A stretch of DNA of 64,000 nt from Aeromicrobium wangtongii (GTDB taxonomy: Bacteria > Actinomycetota > Actinomycetes > Propionibacteriales > Nocardioidaceae): positions 2,728,001 through 2,792,000 of the forward strand of contig NZ_CP102173.1 of NCBI RefSeq assembly GCF_024584515.1, read 5' to 3'. Under the pieces are notes generated by a model. That model was not told where the DNA came from and did not search any database. It saw nothing but the letters and a program-made list of their open reading frames with translations. Positions 35,061-42,995 of the stretch are shown one piece after another. Position 1 is the first letter of the stretch. Every line of letters starts with the position of its first letter. Position numbers and translations under genes: made by a program.

Positions 35061-36715
35061 GCGAGGGCCTCCGCGATGGGACCGAGGGCCAGCGCCGGGA
35101 AGAAGGTCAGTCCTGTGATGAGCAGGATGACGCCGACGAGCAGGCCTCCGAAAAGGGGTGTGGTGGTGGGAAGGGTGCCTGCGGTCTCGGGGACCTTGGC
35201 CTGCTTGGCCAGCGACCCGGCGAGCAGCAGGACCAGCACGATGGGGACCAGGCGGCCGAGCAGCATGGCCAGGCCGATCGTGATCTGGAAGAAGTCCGAG
35301 GTCACGGTGATGCCGCCGAACGCGCTGCCGTTGTTGTTGGCTCCCGAGGTGTAGGCGTAGACCACCTCGCTGAAGCCGTGCCCGCCCGGATTGCCCATCG
35401 CACCCGGCGTGCTGCCGAGCGAGATCGCCGTCCCGACGCCGACCAGGATGATCGCCGGCACCGTCAGCACGTAGAGCGCGACGTACGTCATCTGCTGCGC
35501 GCCGATCTTCTTGCCCAGGAACTCGGGCGTGCGCCCGACCAGGAGCCCAGCGATGAACACCGTGAGGATCGACATGATCAAGATGCCGTAGATGCCCGAG
35601 CCCACGCCGCCGGGCGTGACCTCGCCGAGCATCATGTTCAGCAGCGCCATGCCGCCGCCGACCGGGGTCATGGAGTCGTGGGACGCGTTGACCGCCCCCG
35701 TGGAGGTGCCGGTCGTCATGACCGCGAACAGTGACGACGCCCACTCCCCCAGACGCGTCTCCTTGCCCTCCATCGCCGCACCGGCGGCCTGCGCGGACTG
35801 CGAGTGCGCGCCGGCCTCGGCCCAGGTCACGACCGCGACGAAGGTGCCCATGAGCGCGACCATCGCGCCGAGGACCGTCAGCCCCTGGCGGCGGTTGCCC
35901 AGCATCGTGCCGAGCGTGCGGGTCAGGCAGATCGGGATCAGCAGGATCAGGAAGATCTCGAACAGGTTGGTGAAGCCGTTGGGGTTCTCGAAGGGGTGGG
36001 CGGAGTTGGCGTTGTAGAAGCCGCCACCGTTCGTGCCGAGGAGCTTGATGACCTCCTGGCTCGCGACCGGCCCGCCCGTGATCGTCTGGCTGTGACCGGC
36101 CAGCGTGTCGACCGAGGTGTCGGTGAAGTTCTGCACGACCCCGTTGCCGGCCAGGACGAGAGCGCCCACGACGGCGATGGGAAGCAGGATCCGCAGGGTC
36201 CCGCGGGTCAGGTCGACCCAGAAGTTGCCGAGCTCGCCGCTGCCCACACGGACGAAGCCGCGGATCAGGGCGACGGCCACGGCGATGCCGACCGCGGCGG
36301 ACAGGAAGTTCTGCACCGCGAGCCCGCCGGCCTGCGCGGCGAAGCCCAGCGTCGACTCGCCGCCGTACGACTGCCAGTTCGTGTTGGCCACGAACGAGAT
36401 CGCCGTGTTGAACGACATCCACCACGGCATGCCGGGCAGGTCACGGCTGAACGGCAGGTGCGCCTGGCCGAGCAGGATGGCCATCAGGACCACGACGCTG
36501 ACCAGCGAGAAGCCGACCACGCTCATCGCATAGGCGCGCGGACTCTGCTCGGCATCGGCATTGACGCCGCCGAGGCGGTAGATGCGCCGCTCCACGAGGG
36601 AGTGACGCGAGGTCGTGAAGACCTTGGCCATGTAGTCACCGAGCGGCACGTACACGAGGGCGAGAACGCCCACGAGCGTGACGATGGTGAGCAGGCCGCT
36701 CCAGGTGTCGGACAT
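35057..36715 (-). CDS. kdpA: Potassium-transporting ATPase subunit KdpA
   Basis: A 552-residue channel-like subunit. All four selectivity-filter repeats are visible: [49 protein letters not shown] and [14 protein letters not shown]. It binds and conducts potassium from the outside. ATG 36715 gives the canonical N-terminus and overlaps the kdpF stop codon by one base (TGATG). Confidence 0.96.
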   Translation of the reverse strand: MSDTWSGLLTIVTLVGVLALVYVPLGDYMAKVFTTSRHSLVERRIYRLGGVNADAEQSPRAYAMSVVGFSLVSVVVLMAILLGQAHLPFSRDLPGMPWWMSFNTAISFVANTNWQSYGGESTLGFAAQAGGLAVQNFLSAAVGIAVAVALIRGFVRVGSGELGNFWVDLTRGTLRILLPIAVVGALVLAGNGVVQNFTDTSVDTLAGHSQTITGGPVASQEVIKLLGTNGGGFYNANSAHPFENPNGFTNLFEIFLILLIPICLTRTLGTMLGNRRQGLTVLGAMVALMGTFVAVVTWAEAGAHSQSAQAAGAAMEGKETRLGEWASSLFAVMTTGTSTGAVNASHDSMTPVGGGMALLNMMLGEVTPGGVGSGIYGILIMSILTVFIAGLLVGRTPEFLGKKIGAQQMTYVALYVLTVPAIILVGVGTAISLGSTPGAMGNPGGHGFSEVVYAYTSGANNNGSAFGGITVTSDFFQITIGLAMLLGRLVPIVLVLLLAGSLAKQAKVPETAGTLPTTTPLFGGLLVGVILLITGLTFFPALALGPIAEALA

Positions 36716-36804
36716 CAGAAGCGCTCCGGGAAGATCAGGGCCGCCAGCAGGTACGCCACGAGCGCGGCGACGAGGGCGATCAACACACCGTTTTCGATAC
36801 TCAT
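36715..36804 (-). CDS. kdpF: KdpF, small membrane subunit of the Kdp ATPase
   Basis: A 29-residue peptide beginning MSIENGVLIALVAALVAYLL and ending IFPERF: one transmembrane helix with a short charged tail, as in KdpF of other bacteria. Its position, directly before kdpA with a one-base overlap, confirms identity. KdpF stabilises the complex, like a lipid. Too short for most gene callers. No obvious ribosome binding site precedes the ATG. Confidence 0.9.
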   Translation of the reverse strand: MSIENGVLIALVAALVAYLLAALIFPERF

Positions 36805-36842
36805 GGGTGCCAGTCAACTGCCGGATCCGCGTGGATCGGGGC

Positions 36843-36884
36843 GCCTTGACAGCCTCTTAGCGGGTCTTGGCGCGTTCTTAACGC
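36843..36884 (-). promoter_or_regulatory. Four helically phased AAG repeats upstream of kdpF, candidate KdpE site
   Basis: On the minus strand AAG occurs within TTAAGA, CCAAGA, CTAAGA and TCAAGG, at plus-strand positions 36877, 36866, 36856 and 36845, i.e. spaced 11, 10 and 11 bp. OmpR-family regulators bind tandem direct repeats with this spacing. The distal copy lies in the palindrome GCGTTAAGAACGC. The block is about 40-80 nt upstream of the kdpF ATG. No convincing -10 hexamer was found. Confidence 0.5.
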
Positions 36885-36933
36885 GGGCAGGTCGCAGCGT
36901 CCGCGCACACCCTGTTTTCGAGCGGGTCGACGC

Positions 36934-37407
36934 TCAGACGTCGGTGCTGGTGGCGACCCATCCGGGGGACGCGAGGGACACACCTTCGGTCCCGACGAGG
37001 TCGCGCAGCGCGGCCTCCAGCGCGGTGACCGTCTGCGCCCCCACCCGCTGCTCCCACTGCCGGCACACCTCATCGAGGATGCGTTCGCCCGCGGCCAGCA
37101 TGGCCCTGCCGCGCGGCGTCACGTGCACGTGCATGCGCCGCCGGTCCAGCGGGTCCGCCGCGCGCGTGACGTACCCGCGCTCCTCGAGCACGGCGATCGT
37201 CTTCGCCGCGGCCTGCTTCGTCACGTCCGTCCTGCGTCCCAGCTCCGAGGCGGAGTCGGCGCCCGCCAGGATCGCACGCAGCGCGAAGTCATGGGCGGGA
37301 CGCACGTCCTCGTAGCCGAGCTCGGCGAGGCCAGAGGTCGCCGCATCCACCATGGTGCGAAAGCCGCCCAGGAGCAGCAGGGCGAGGTCGGGGCCAGATC
37401 TGGACAC
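36934..37407 (-). CDS. MarR family transcriptional regulator
   Basis: A 157-residue winged-helix regulator. The DNA-binding core reads SASELGRRTDVTKQAAAKTI followed by LEERGYVTRAADPLDRRRMHVHVTPRG (wing), about 52-102. Dimerisation helices flank it. GTG 37407. It is divergent from an alpha/beta hydrolase gene with an 84-nt intergenic region carrying a clear MarR-type palindrome over a promoter, so it probably represses that hydrolase and itself. The ligand is unknown, perhaps the hydrolase substrate. Confidence 0.87.
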   Translation of the reverse strand: MSRSGPDLALLLLGGFRTMVDAATSGLAELGYEDVRPAHDFALRAILAGADSASELGRRTDVTKQAAAKTIAVLEERGYVTRAADPLDRRRMHVHVTPRGRAMLAAGERILDEVCRQWEQRVGAQTVTALEAALRDLVGTEGVSLASPGWVATSTDV

Positions 37408-37428
37408 GGCAGAAGCCTAGCCGGGATC

Positions 37429-37474
37429 TTGTGATCGACAACCGGGTTGTCTAGTATTAGACAACCGCATTGTC
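37429..37474 (+). promoter_or_regulatory. Promoter overlapped by MarR-type operator palindromes
   Basis: TTGTGA (37429-37434), a 17-nt spacer and TAGTAT (37452-37457) form a good promoter for the hydrolase gene. A perfect 9-4-9 inverted repeat (37445-37466, arms GGTTGTCTA and TAGACAACC) covers the -10. Two further symmetric elements share the same half-sites: GACAACCGGGTTGTC (37437-37451, perfect) and GACAACCGCATTGTC (37460-37474), with centres 23 bp apart. Confidence 0.65.
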
Positions 37475-37491
37475 CATTTTGGAGCTGTCCC

Positions 37492-38382
37492 ATGACGACC
37501 ATCGATCCGATCGGCGCCACCATTTCCGGCGTCCAGCATCATCTCGACGACATCAACGGAGTCCCACTGCACCACGTCACCGCAGGAGACGCCGGGACGC
37601 CGTTCCTGCTGATCCACGGCTGGCCGGAGACCTGGTACGCCTTCCACCGCCTGATCCCCCTCCTGGCCGCGCGGCACCGGGTCGTCGCCGTCGACCTGCG
37701 GGGATTCGGCGACTCCGGGACCGAGGCCGAGGTCTACGACGAGGAGTCGACCGTCGAGGACCTCCACCAGCTGGTGGAGCGTCTGGCCATCGGTCCCGTC
37801 CATGTCGTGTGCCAGGACATCAGCGGCGGCGTCGGCTTTCGGCTCGCCGCCGAGCACCCGGGTGACGTGCTGAGCCTGACGGGCATCGAGACCTCGTTGG
37901 CCGGCTTCGGGTTGGAGATGCTGGCCGATGTCCTGCACGGCGGCTCGTGGCACGCGTCCTTCCTGGGCACACCGGGCATCGCGTCGATGCTGGCGCCCGG
38001 ACACGAGCGCGAGCTGATCGCCGACTGGGCCTATCCACTGATGACCGGTCCGGCGGGCGGGATCAGCCCCGAGACGATCGACGAGATCGTCCGCGCGTAC
38101 TCGCGCGACCACGGCTGGCGCGGCACCGAGGGCCTCTATCGGCAGCTGTTCATCGATGACGGCGCGACGCGGGCGCGCGCCACCGCCCATCCGGTGCGGG
38201 TGCCCGTCCTGGCCGTGGACGGCGTCAACCGCCCCTTCACCGAGAGCACGCTGCGCCAGGTCGCCGGTGGCGACTTCGAGGCGGTCACCATCGAGGGCGT
38301 CGGGCACCTCGTCGCCCAGGAGGACCCGGAGTCCCTCGCCGACGTGCTGCTGCGCTTCGCGGGGAGGGTCGACCCTCACTAG
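37492..38382 (+). CDS. Alpha/beta hydrolase, epoxide hydrolase/dehalogenase type
   Basis: A 296-residue hydrolase. The oxyanion motif IHGWPETWYAFHRLIPLLA (HGWP at 42-45) and an aspartate nucleophile, Asp109 in VCQDISGG, put it with epoxide hydrolases and fluoroacetate-type dehalogenases rather than serine esterases. The catalytic His lies in IEGVGHLVAQEDPE near the C-terminus. ATG 37492 has GGAG 8 nt upstream. Controlled by the divergent MarR regulator, judging from the promoter. Substrate unknown. Confidence 0.83.
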   Translation: MTTIDPIGATISGVQHHLDDINGVPLHHVTAGDAGTPFLLIHGWPETWYAFHRLIPLLAARHRVVAVDLRGFGDSGTEAEVYDEESTVEDLHQLVERLAIGPVHVVCQDISGGVGFRLAAEHPGDVLSLTGIETSLAGFGLEMLADVLHGGSWHASFLGTPGIASMLAPGHERELIADWAYPLMTGPAGGISPETIDEIVRAYSRDHGWRGTEGLYRQLFIDDGATRARATAHPVRVPVLAVDGVNRPFTESTLRQVAGGDFEAVTIEGVGHLVAQEDPESLADVLLRFAGRVDPH

Positions 38383-38425
38383 TGTGGGGCGGGACGTCAT
38401 CCGAACTGACGAAGGGCGAAGACCG

Positions 38426-38758
38426 ATGAACGGACGATCACTGCTGGAGCTGGCCGAGACCGAGCTGGCGACCGCACGCGCGGCCAGCAGCGGCCGGGCC
38501 GCCACGACGGTCTACGGGGGCCAGGAGCACGATCTGCGCCAGACGCTGATCGCACTGGCCGAGGGGCACTCCCTGGGTGAGCACGAGCCACCCGGCGAGG
38601 CCACGCTGCAGGTGCTGTCCGGGCAGGTGCGCCTCACCGCCGGGGACGACTCGTGGGACGGCGCAGCCGGCGACTACCTGATCATCCCGGGTGCACGTCA
38701 CGACCTGCTGGCAGTGACCGATGCTGTCGTGCTGCTGACGGTCGCCACCGGCTCCTGA
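38426..38758 (+). CDS. Small cupin-domain protein
   Basis: A 110-residue single-domain cupin. Motif 1 is degenerate, SLGEHEPPGEATLQVLSGQVRL, and motif 2 reads DGAAGDYLIIPGARHDLLAV. The His and Glu usual for metal binding are partly present (EHEPPGE, GARHD). Proteins like this are often annotated as cupin/LuxR-associated and have no assigned function. It lies 43 nt after the hydrolase gene and could be cotranscribed. Preceded by GAAGG. Confidence 0.75.
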   Translation: MNGRSLLELAETELATARAASSGRAATTVYGGQEHDLRQTLIALAEGHSLGEHEPPGEATLQVLSGQVRLTAGDDSWDGAAGDYLIIPGARHDLLAVTDAVVLLTVATGS

Positions 38759-38774
38759 GCGTCTGCGCGCGGCG

Positions 38775-40472
38775 TCAGGCCGTGGCCGCCGGGCGCCGGC
38801 GGGCGGCCCGGCGGATCACCGAGCCGGGCTTGGACGCCAGCAGCGGGTCCCAGTCCTCGGTGATCTCGGTCAGCTTCGACTCGTCCACGAACACGGCGCC
38901 GTCCTTGACCTCCTGCTCGAGATCGCGCCCCAGGATCGTGCCGGCGGTCTTCATGCCGCCCCAGATCGTGGCGTTGATGCCGAACATGTGCTCGGTGCTG
39001 GCGCCACCCAGGAACAGTCCCGGGATGTGGGTCGTCACGCGCGGGCGGAACGGGCCGAGGTTGCGCATCAGCGGCGCGATGCCGTAGCAGGAGCCGTCCG
39101 AGGTCAGGGTGAAGCGCTCCTGCGTCATGGGGGTGGACGCCTCACAGAACACCATCCGCTCACGCAGGTCAGGGATCATTAGCGAGGCGGTGTCGAGGAC
39201 GCGCTCGGTGAGCTCGTCCTTGAGCTTGCGGTACTGCTCGTCGCGGCCGTACTCGGCACCCTCCATCGGGTCGGTCTGCACGTTCCAGAAGGCGTGCTCC
39301 TTCGGCGCCCAGCTGACCAGCTCGAGGGTCGAGTAGCCCGGCGGCGCCGAGTGCGTGCCGTCGGGATCCTTCGCCGTGGGGCAGCTGATGCCGACCGGCA
39401 TCTGCTCGGGGCAGCGTCCGGCGGCGACCTCGCGGTAGTAGCCGTCGACGTCGTTGTTCGGCCAGACCCAGGCCAGCGGCGGGGTGTCGCGCTCACGCAG
39501 GTCGACGTCGAGCGCGACGTAGACCGCGAACATCGGCTGGGTCATCTCGAGGCCCGCCAGGCGCTTGCGGAGGCGGCGGGTCAGGTGCTCGTCGCCGACC
39601 AGCTCGGTCCACGTCTTCTTGTAGTCGCCCGCGGCCACGACGATGTCGGCCCGGATCTCCTCGCCGCTGCGCAGACGCACGCCCACCGCGCGACCCTCCT
39701 CGATGAGGATGCGGTCGACGCGCGCCTTCGTGCGGACCGTGCCACCGTGGGTCTGGATCACGTCGGTGAGGTGCGCGCCGATGACCTGGCCGCCGCCGCG
39801 GGGGTAGTAGGCGCCCGCCTGGAGGTAGTGGTGCAGCAGGCCACCGTGCATGACGGCGGGCGTGCGGTGCGGCGGCCACGTGTAGTCGCCGTTCTCCGCC
39901 AGGATCACGGCCTGTGCGTCAGCGCTGAGGTTGCAGGCGTCCATGAGCGTGGTGATCGGACGCAGGCCCCATCGCAGCAGGTTCCACGCCTTGCGCCGCG
40001 GCTCCTCGCCGGCGGAGATGATCCGCAGGATCCGCACGCAGCGTCGCAGGCCCGCCTCCTCGTCGGGGAAGGCCTCGATGAGCCGCTCGAGGTAGGTGTT
40101 CCAGCCGGTCGGCGTGTGGAACGTGGTGCCGGGGATCATGATGCGGCAGTGACCCTCGGGGTCCTGGCGCAGCCAGTCGATGCGCTTAGTGAGCGACAGG
40201 CCCGACAGGGCGGTCTGCATGCGTCCGCCGGGTCCGCACTCGCCGACGTAGTGGGTGCCGACGTCGAACTCGAACTTGTTGCCCACGCGGCGGAACACCT
40301 GGGTGCTGCCGCCGACGACCTGGTTGGCCTCCAGCACGAGGACCTTCTTGCCGTTGGCGGCCAGATAGGCCGCCGTGGTCAGGCCGCCGGGGCCGGCTCC
40401 CACCACCACCGCGTCCCAGGTCTCGTGCTCGGCCTCGGGGGTCGGGGTCAGGGGCGGGGCGGTCTGCGTCAT
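38775..40472 (-). CDS. FAD-dependent oxidoreductase, phytoene desaturase/retinol saturase-like
   Basis: A 565-residue flavoprotein. Dinucleotide-binding motif DAVVVGAGPGGLTTAAYLAANGKKVLVLEAN near residues 20-50, then VVGGSTQVFRRVGNKFEFDVGTHYVG, typical of CrtI/retinol saturase relatives. The C-terminal FAD contact is in GLFLGGASTEHMFGINATIWGG. No carotenoid genes are nearby, so a terpenoid or other hydrophobic substrate is only a guess. ATG 40472 has GGAAG about 8 nt upstream. Probably controlled by the TetR regulator encoded directly upstream. Confidence 0.8.
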   Translation of the reverse strand: MTQTAPPLTPTPEAEHETWDAVVVGAGPGGLTTAAYLAANGKKVLVLEANQVVGGSTQVFRRVGNKFEFDVGTHYVGECGPGGRMQTALSGLSLTKRIDWLRQDPEGHCRIMIPGTTFHTPTGWNTYLERLIEAFPDEEAGLRRCVRILRIISAGEEPRRKAWNLLRWGLRPITTLMDACNLSADAQAVILAENGDYTWPPHRTPAVMHGGLLHHYLQAGAYYPRGGGQVIGAHLTDVIQTHGGTVRTKARVDRILIEEGRAVGVRLRSGEEIRADIVVAAGDYKKTWTELVGDEHLTRRLRKRLAGLEMTQPMFAVYVALDVDLRERDTPPLAWVWPNNDVDGYYREVAAGRCPEQMPVGISCPTAKDPDGTHSAPPGYSTLELVSWAPKEHAFWNVQTDPMEGAEYGRDEQYRKLKDELTERVLDTASLMIPDLRERMVFCEASTPMTQERFTLTSDGSCYGIAPLMRNLGPFRPRVTTHIPGLFLGGASTEHMFGINATIWGGMKTAGTILGRDLEQEVKDGAVFVDESKLTEITEDWDPLLASKPGSVIRRAARRRPAATA

Positions 40473-40495
40473 CGGGTTCGCTTCCAAGAAGGGTG

Positions 40496-40512
40496 AATCT
40501 AGAGTCGGACTC
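40496..40512 (-). promoter_or_regulatory. -10 element and adjoining palindrome upstream of the CrtI-like gene
   Basis: On the minus strand TAGATT (40496-40501) is a good -10. Directly upstream is GAGTCCGACTC (40502-40512), a perfect 11-bp palindrome lying between -10 and -35. A TetR dimer there would block transcription of the oxidoreductase gene. The -35 is weak. Confidence 0.42.
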
Positions 40513-40554
40513 CAGTTAACTCGTTGGCGGCCGTCGTGCCAAGTGGACACCCCG

Positions 40555-41217
40555 TCAGGAGGACGACGATTCGGCGATCAGGCCGTCGAGCAGCATGAGC
40601 CCGGCCTCGATCACCGCGCCCTCGACCTGCTCCGGCGACAGCGTCAGCGCGTCGCGGCGAAGGGCCAGCGCGGCGACCCCGTTCCACGCCCCGAACAGGA
40701 AGTACGACATCAGCTCGGGGTCGACCGGGCGGATCGCCTTGCTGTCGACGGCGTCGCGGATGCTCTGCTCGAACTCGCGGCGCAGCTGGCTGAACCCCGC
40801 CACCACATCCTCCTCGGCGGGGGTGCGGGGCCCCCGCTCCCCCGTCGCCGTCAGGTACCTGAGCACTGCGGGGTGGTCGACCAGCAGGCGCAGGTAGGCC
40901 GCGCCGACGCCGGCGAAGCGCTCCAGTGGCGAGGTCTGTGCGGCGTACGCCGACCGGAGCGCGTCCGTGGCGACGGCCAGCACCCGCTCGGTCACGGCCG
41001 CCAGCAGGGCGTCCTTGGTGCCGAAGTGCACGTACACCGACGCCGGCGAGATGGACGCCTGGGCCGCGACGTCCTCGACCCGGATCTCGTCGGGCGCCCG
41101 CTGCGACAGCAACAGCTCGGCCGCGTCCAGCACCTGCGCACGCGTGCGCTCCCTGCGGCGCGAACCACGCGCAGCGGCGTCGGTCGCCGGGGCGTCGGGC
41201 TTCTCGGCGTCGGTCAC
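40555..41217 (-). CDS. TetR family transcriptional regulator
   Basis: A 220-residue regulator. The helix-turn-helix is intact: RAQVLDAAELLLSQRAPDEI, VEDVAAQASISPASVYVHFGTKDALL (about 20-65). The C-terminal domain (GVGAAYLRLLVDHPAVLRYL onward) is ligand-binding and resembles TetR_C_ members. GTG 41217 has AGGGTGG upstream; another GTG at 41226 is possible. It precedes the CrtI-like flavoprotein gene on the same strand and probably represses it through the palindrome between them. Confidence 0.87.
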   Translation of the reverse strand: MTDAEKPDAPATDAAARGSRRRERTRAQVLDAAELLLSQRAPDEIRVEDVAAQASISPASVYVHFGTKDALLAAVTERVLAVATDALRSAYAAQTSPLERFAGVGAAYLRLLVDHPAVLRYLTATGERGPRTPAEEDVVAGFSQLRREFEQSIRDAVDSKAIRPVDPELMSYFLFGAWNGVAALALRRDALTLSPEQVEGAVIEAGLMLLDGLIAESSSS

Positions 41218-41324
41218 GCTGACCACCCTAGGGCCGAACCTCAGCGCGCCAGCTTCACCGCTCGCCCGGGTGGGCCGGCTCCCGATGCGGCGGTGGTCGA
41301 CGGCGGACCCGTACGCTCCGTCCC

Positions 41325-41696
41325 ATGACCACAGACATCGAGACCACCATCCGCGCACTCGAGAAGCAGCGCTTCGCCACGATCGTGGCCGAGGACTGGG
41401 ACGGATTCGCAGCACTCTGCGACACCGACCTGCGCTACATCCATGCCAGCGGCGCGATCGACACCCGCGACTCCTACCTCGAGAAGCTGCGCGGCGGCTT
41501 CTACGACTACCACCGGATCGACAGCGCCGTGGATCGCGTCCTGGTGACGCCCGACGTGGTGCTGCTGCACAGCACCATGTCCCTCGAGCTGCGCGCCGGC
41601 GAGCGCGAGCTGGCGCTCGAGAACGTCCTGCTCTCCGCCTGGGTGCGACGCGACACCTCGTGGCTGCTGTACATCCACCAGTCCACCGGCATCTGA
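41325..41696 (+). CDS. NTF2-like (SnoaL/DUF4440) family protein
   Basis: A 123-residue protein with the cone-shaped NTF2 fold pattern: an N-terminal helix pair (IRALEKQRFATIVAEDWDGF), CDTDLRYIHASGAIDTRDSYLEKLRGG and a strand-rich C-terminus ending WLLYIHQSTGI. Members include small isomerases, dehydratases and ligand-binding proteins; no function is assigned. TACGCT at 41312-41317 sits 8 nt before the ATG and may drive a near-leaderless transcript. Placed between the TetR gene (divergent) and the pca operon. Confidence 0.8.
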   Translation: MTTDIETTIRALEKQRFATIVAEDWDGFAALCDTDLRYIHASGAIDTRDSYLEKLRGGFYDYHRIDSAVDRVLVTPDVVLLHSTMSLELRAGERELALENVLLSAWVRRDTSWLLYIHQSTGI

Positions 41697-41737
41697 CAGG
41701 TCTGGTCCTCGGGCCGATTTCGCAGTAGGCTCCTGGG

Positions 41738-41772
41738 TGTTCATCCAACGAACACTCGTTCGCATACCGAAC
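41738..41772 (+). promoter_or_regulatory. Alternating GTTC/GAAC half-sites upstream of pcaF, candidate IclR operator
   Basis: Half-sites in alternating orientation occur about every 10 bp: TGTTC (41738-41742), CGAAC (41749-41753), GTTCG (41758-41762), CGAAC (41768-41772). This gives perfect inverted repeats CGAAC-4-GTTCG and GTTCG-5-CGAAC. A TAGGCT at 41726-41731 could be the -10, placing the array at the transcription start. The IclR regulator encoded at the end of the operon is the likely binder. Confidence 0.55.
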
Positions 41773-41786
41773 CGGAGTCATCACTC

Positions 41787-42995
41787 ATGCCGGAGTCACA
41801 CCTCTACGCCGCCGCTCGCACGCCTTTTGGACGATACGGAGGCGCGCTGGCGGCGTCACGGCCCGACGACCTCGCCGCCACGGCACTGTCCGGGGTGCTC
41901 GCGAAGTCGCCGGGCCTCGACCCGTCGACGATCGGCGACGTCTTCTGGGGCAACTCCAACGGATGCGGCGAGGACAACCGCAACGTCGGCCGGATGGCCG
42001 TGCTGCTCGCCGGCCTGCCGACATCCGTGCCGGCCGTGACGGTCAACCGGCTGTGCGGATCGAGCCTCGACGCGGCCATCATGGCCTCGCGTGCGATCGA
42101 GACCGGCGATGCGGACGTCGTCGTGGCCGGCGGGGTGGAGTCGATGACTCGAGCCCCCTGGGTGCTGCCGAAGCCGGCTCGTGGATTCCCCGCCACCGAC
42201 ATGACGGCGGTCTCGACGACACTCGGGTGGCGCTTCGTCAACCAGCGCATGCCCAAGGAGTGGACCGCGTCGCTCGGCGAGTGCAACGAGCTGCTGCAGG
42301 AACGATTCGCCATCAGCCGCGACCGGCAGGACGAGTTCGCGGCCCGCTCGCACCGCTTGGCGGCCGCCGCGTGGAGCGAGGGTTTCTACGACGACCTGAT
42401 CGTCCCCGTCGACGGTGTGGAGCTCGCGCGCGACGAGTCCATCCGCGAGGGCACCACGGCCGAGAAGCTGGCCGGGCTCAAGCCCGCCTTCCGTCCCGAC
42501 GGCACCATCACCGCCGGCAACGCGTCACCGCTCAACGACGGAGCCTCGTCGCTGCTGATCGGCTCCGCCGACGCGGCGTCGTCGATCGGTCTGGACCCGC
42601 TGGCCCGCATCGCCGGTCGTGGCGTCCACGCCCTCGATCCGCAGGACTTCGGCTTCGCACCGGTCGAGGCTGCCAACGCCGCGCTCAAACGTGCCGGCAT
42701 CAGCTGGTCCGATGTCGAGGCCGTGGAGCTGAACGAGGCATTCGCGGTGCAGTCGATCGCCTGTGTCGACGCCTGGAAGATCGATCCGGAGATCGTCAAC
42801 ACCAAGGGTGGAGCGATCGCCATCGGTCACCCCTTGGGCGCGTCCGGCGCCCGCATCCTCGGCACCCTCGCGCACCGGCTCGTCGAGTCGAACCAGCGGT
42901 GGGGCGTGGCCGCGATCTGCATCGGTGTCGGACAGGCCCTGGCCGTCGTGCTCGAGAACGACCGGCTGACCTCCGGCCGTCCCGTCGCCCGATGA
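41787..42995 (+). CDS. pcaF: 3-oxoadipyl-CoA thiolase (acetyl-CoA acyltransferase)
   Basis: A 402-residue thiolase. Active-site Cys90 in VNRLCGSSLDAA, VELNEAFAVQ, the His motif GGAIAIGHPLGASGAR and the second Cys in AICIGVGQ are all intact. Cotranscription with a 3-oxoadipate CoA-transferase and proximity to maleylacetate reductase support cleavage of 3-oxoadipyl-CoA to succinyl-CoA and acetyl-CoA. The family alone would also allow a general acetyl-CoA acetyltransferase. Overlaps the next gene by 4 nt. Confidence 0.88.
   Translation: MPESHLYAAARTPFGRYGGALAASRPDDLAATALSGVLAKSPGLDPSTIGDVFWGNSNGCGEDNRNVGRMAVLLAGLPTSVPAVTVNRLCGSSLDAAIMASRAIETGDADVVVAGGVESMTRAPWVLPKPARGFPATDMTAVSTTLGWRFVNQRMPKEWTASLGECNELLQERFAISRDRQDEFAARSHRLAAAAWSEGFYDDLIVPVDGVELARDESIREGTTAEKLAGLKPAFRPDGTITAGNASPLNDGASSLLIGSADAASSIGLDPLARIAGRGVHALDPQDFGFAPVEAANAALKRAGISWSDVEAVELNEAFAVQSIACVDAWKIDPEIVNTKGGAIAIGHPLGASGARILGTLAHRLVESNQRWGVAAICIGVGQALAVVLENDRLTSGRPVAR

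Noticed and set aside
30939..35354. A 1471-codon plus-strand open frame opposite kdpD, kdpC and kdpB
   Set aside because: Spans three well-conserved kdp genes; composition is that of an antisense shadow and no motif is recognisable.
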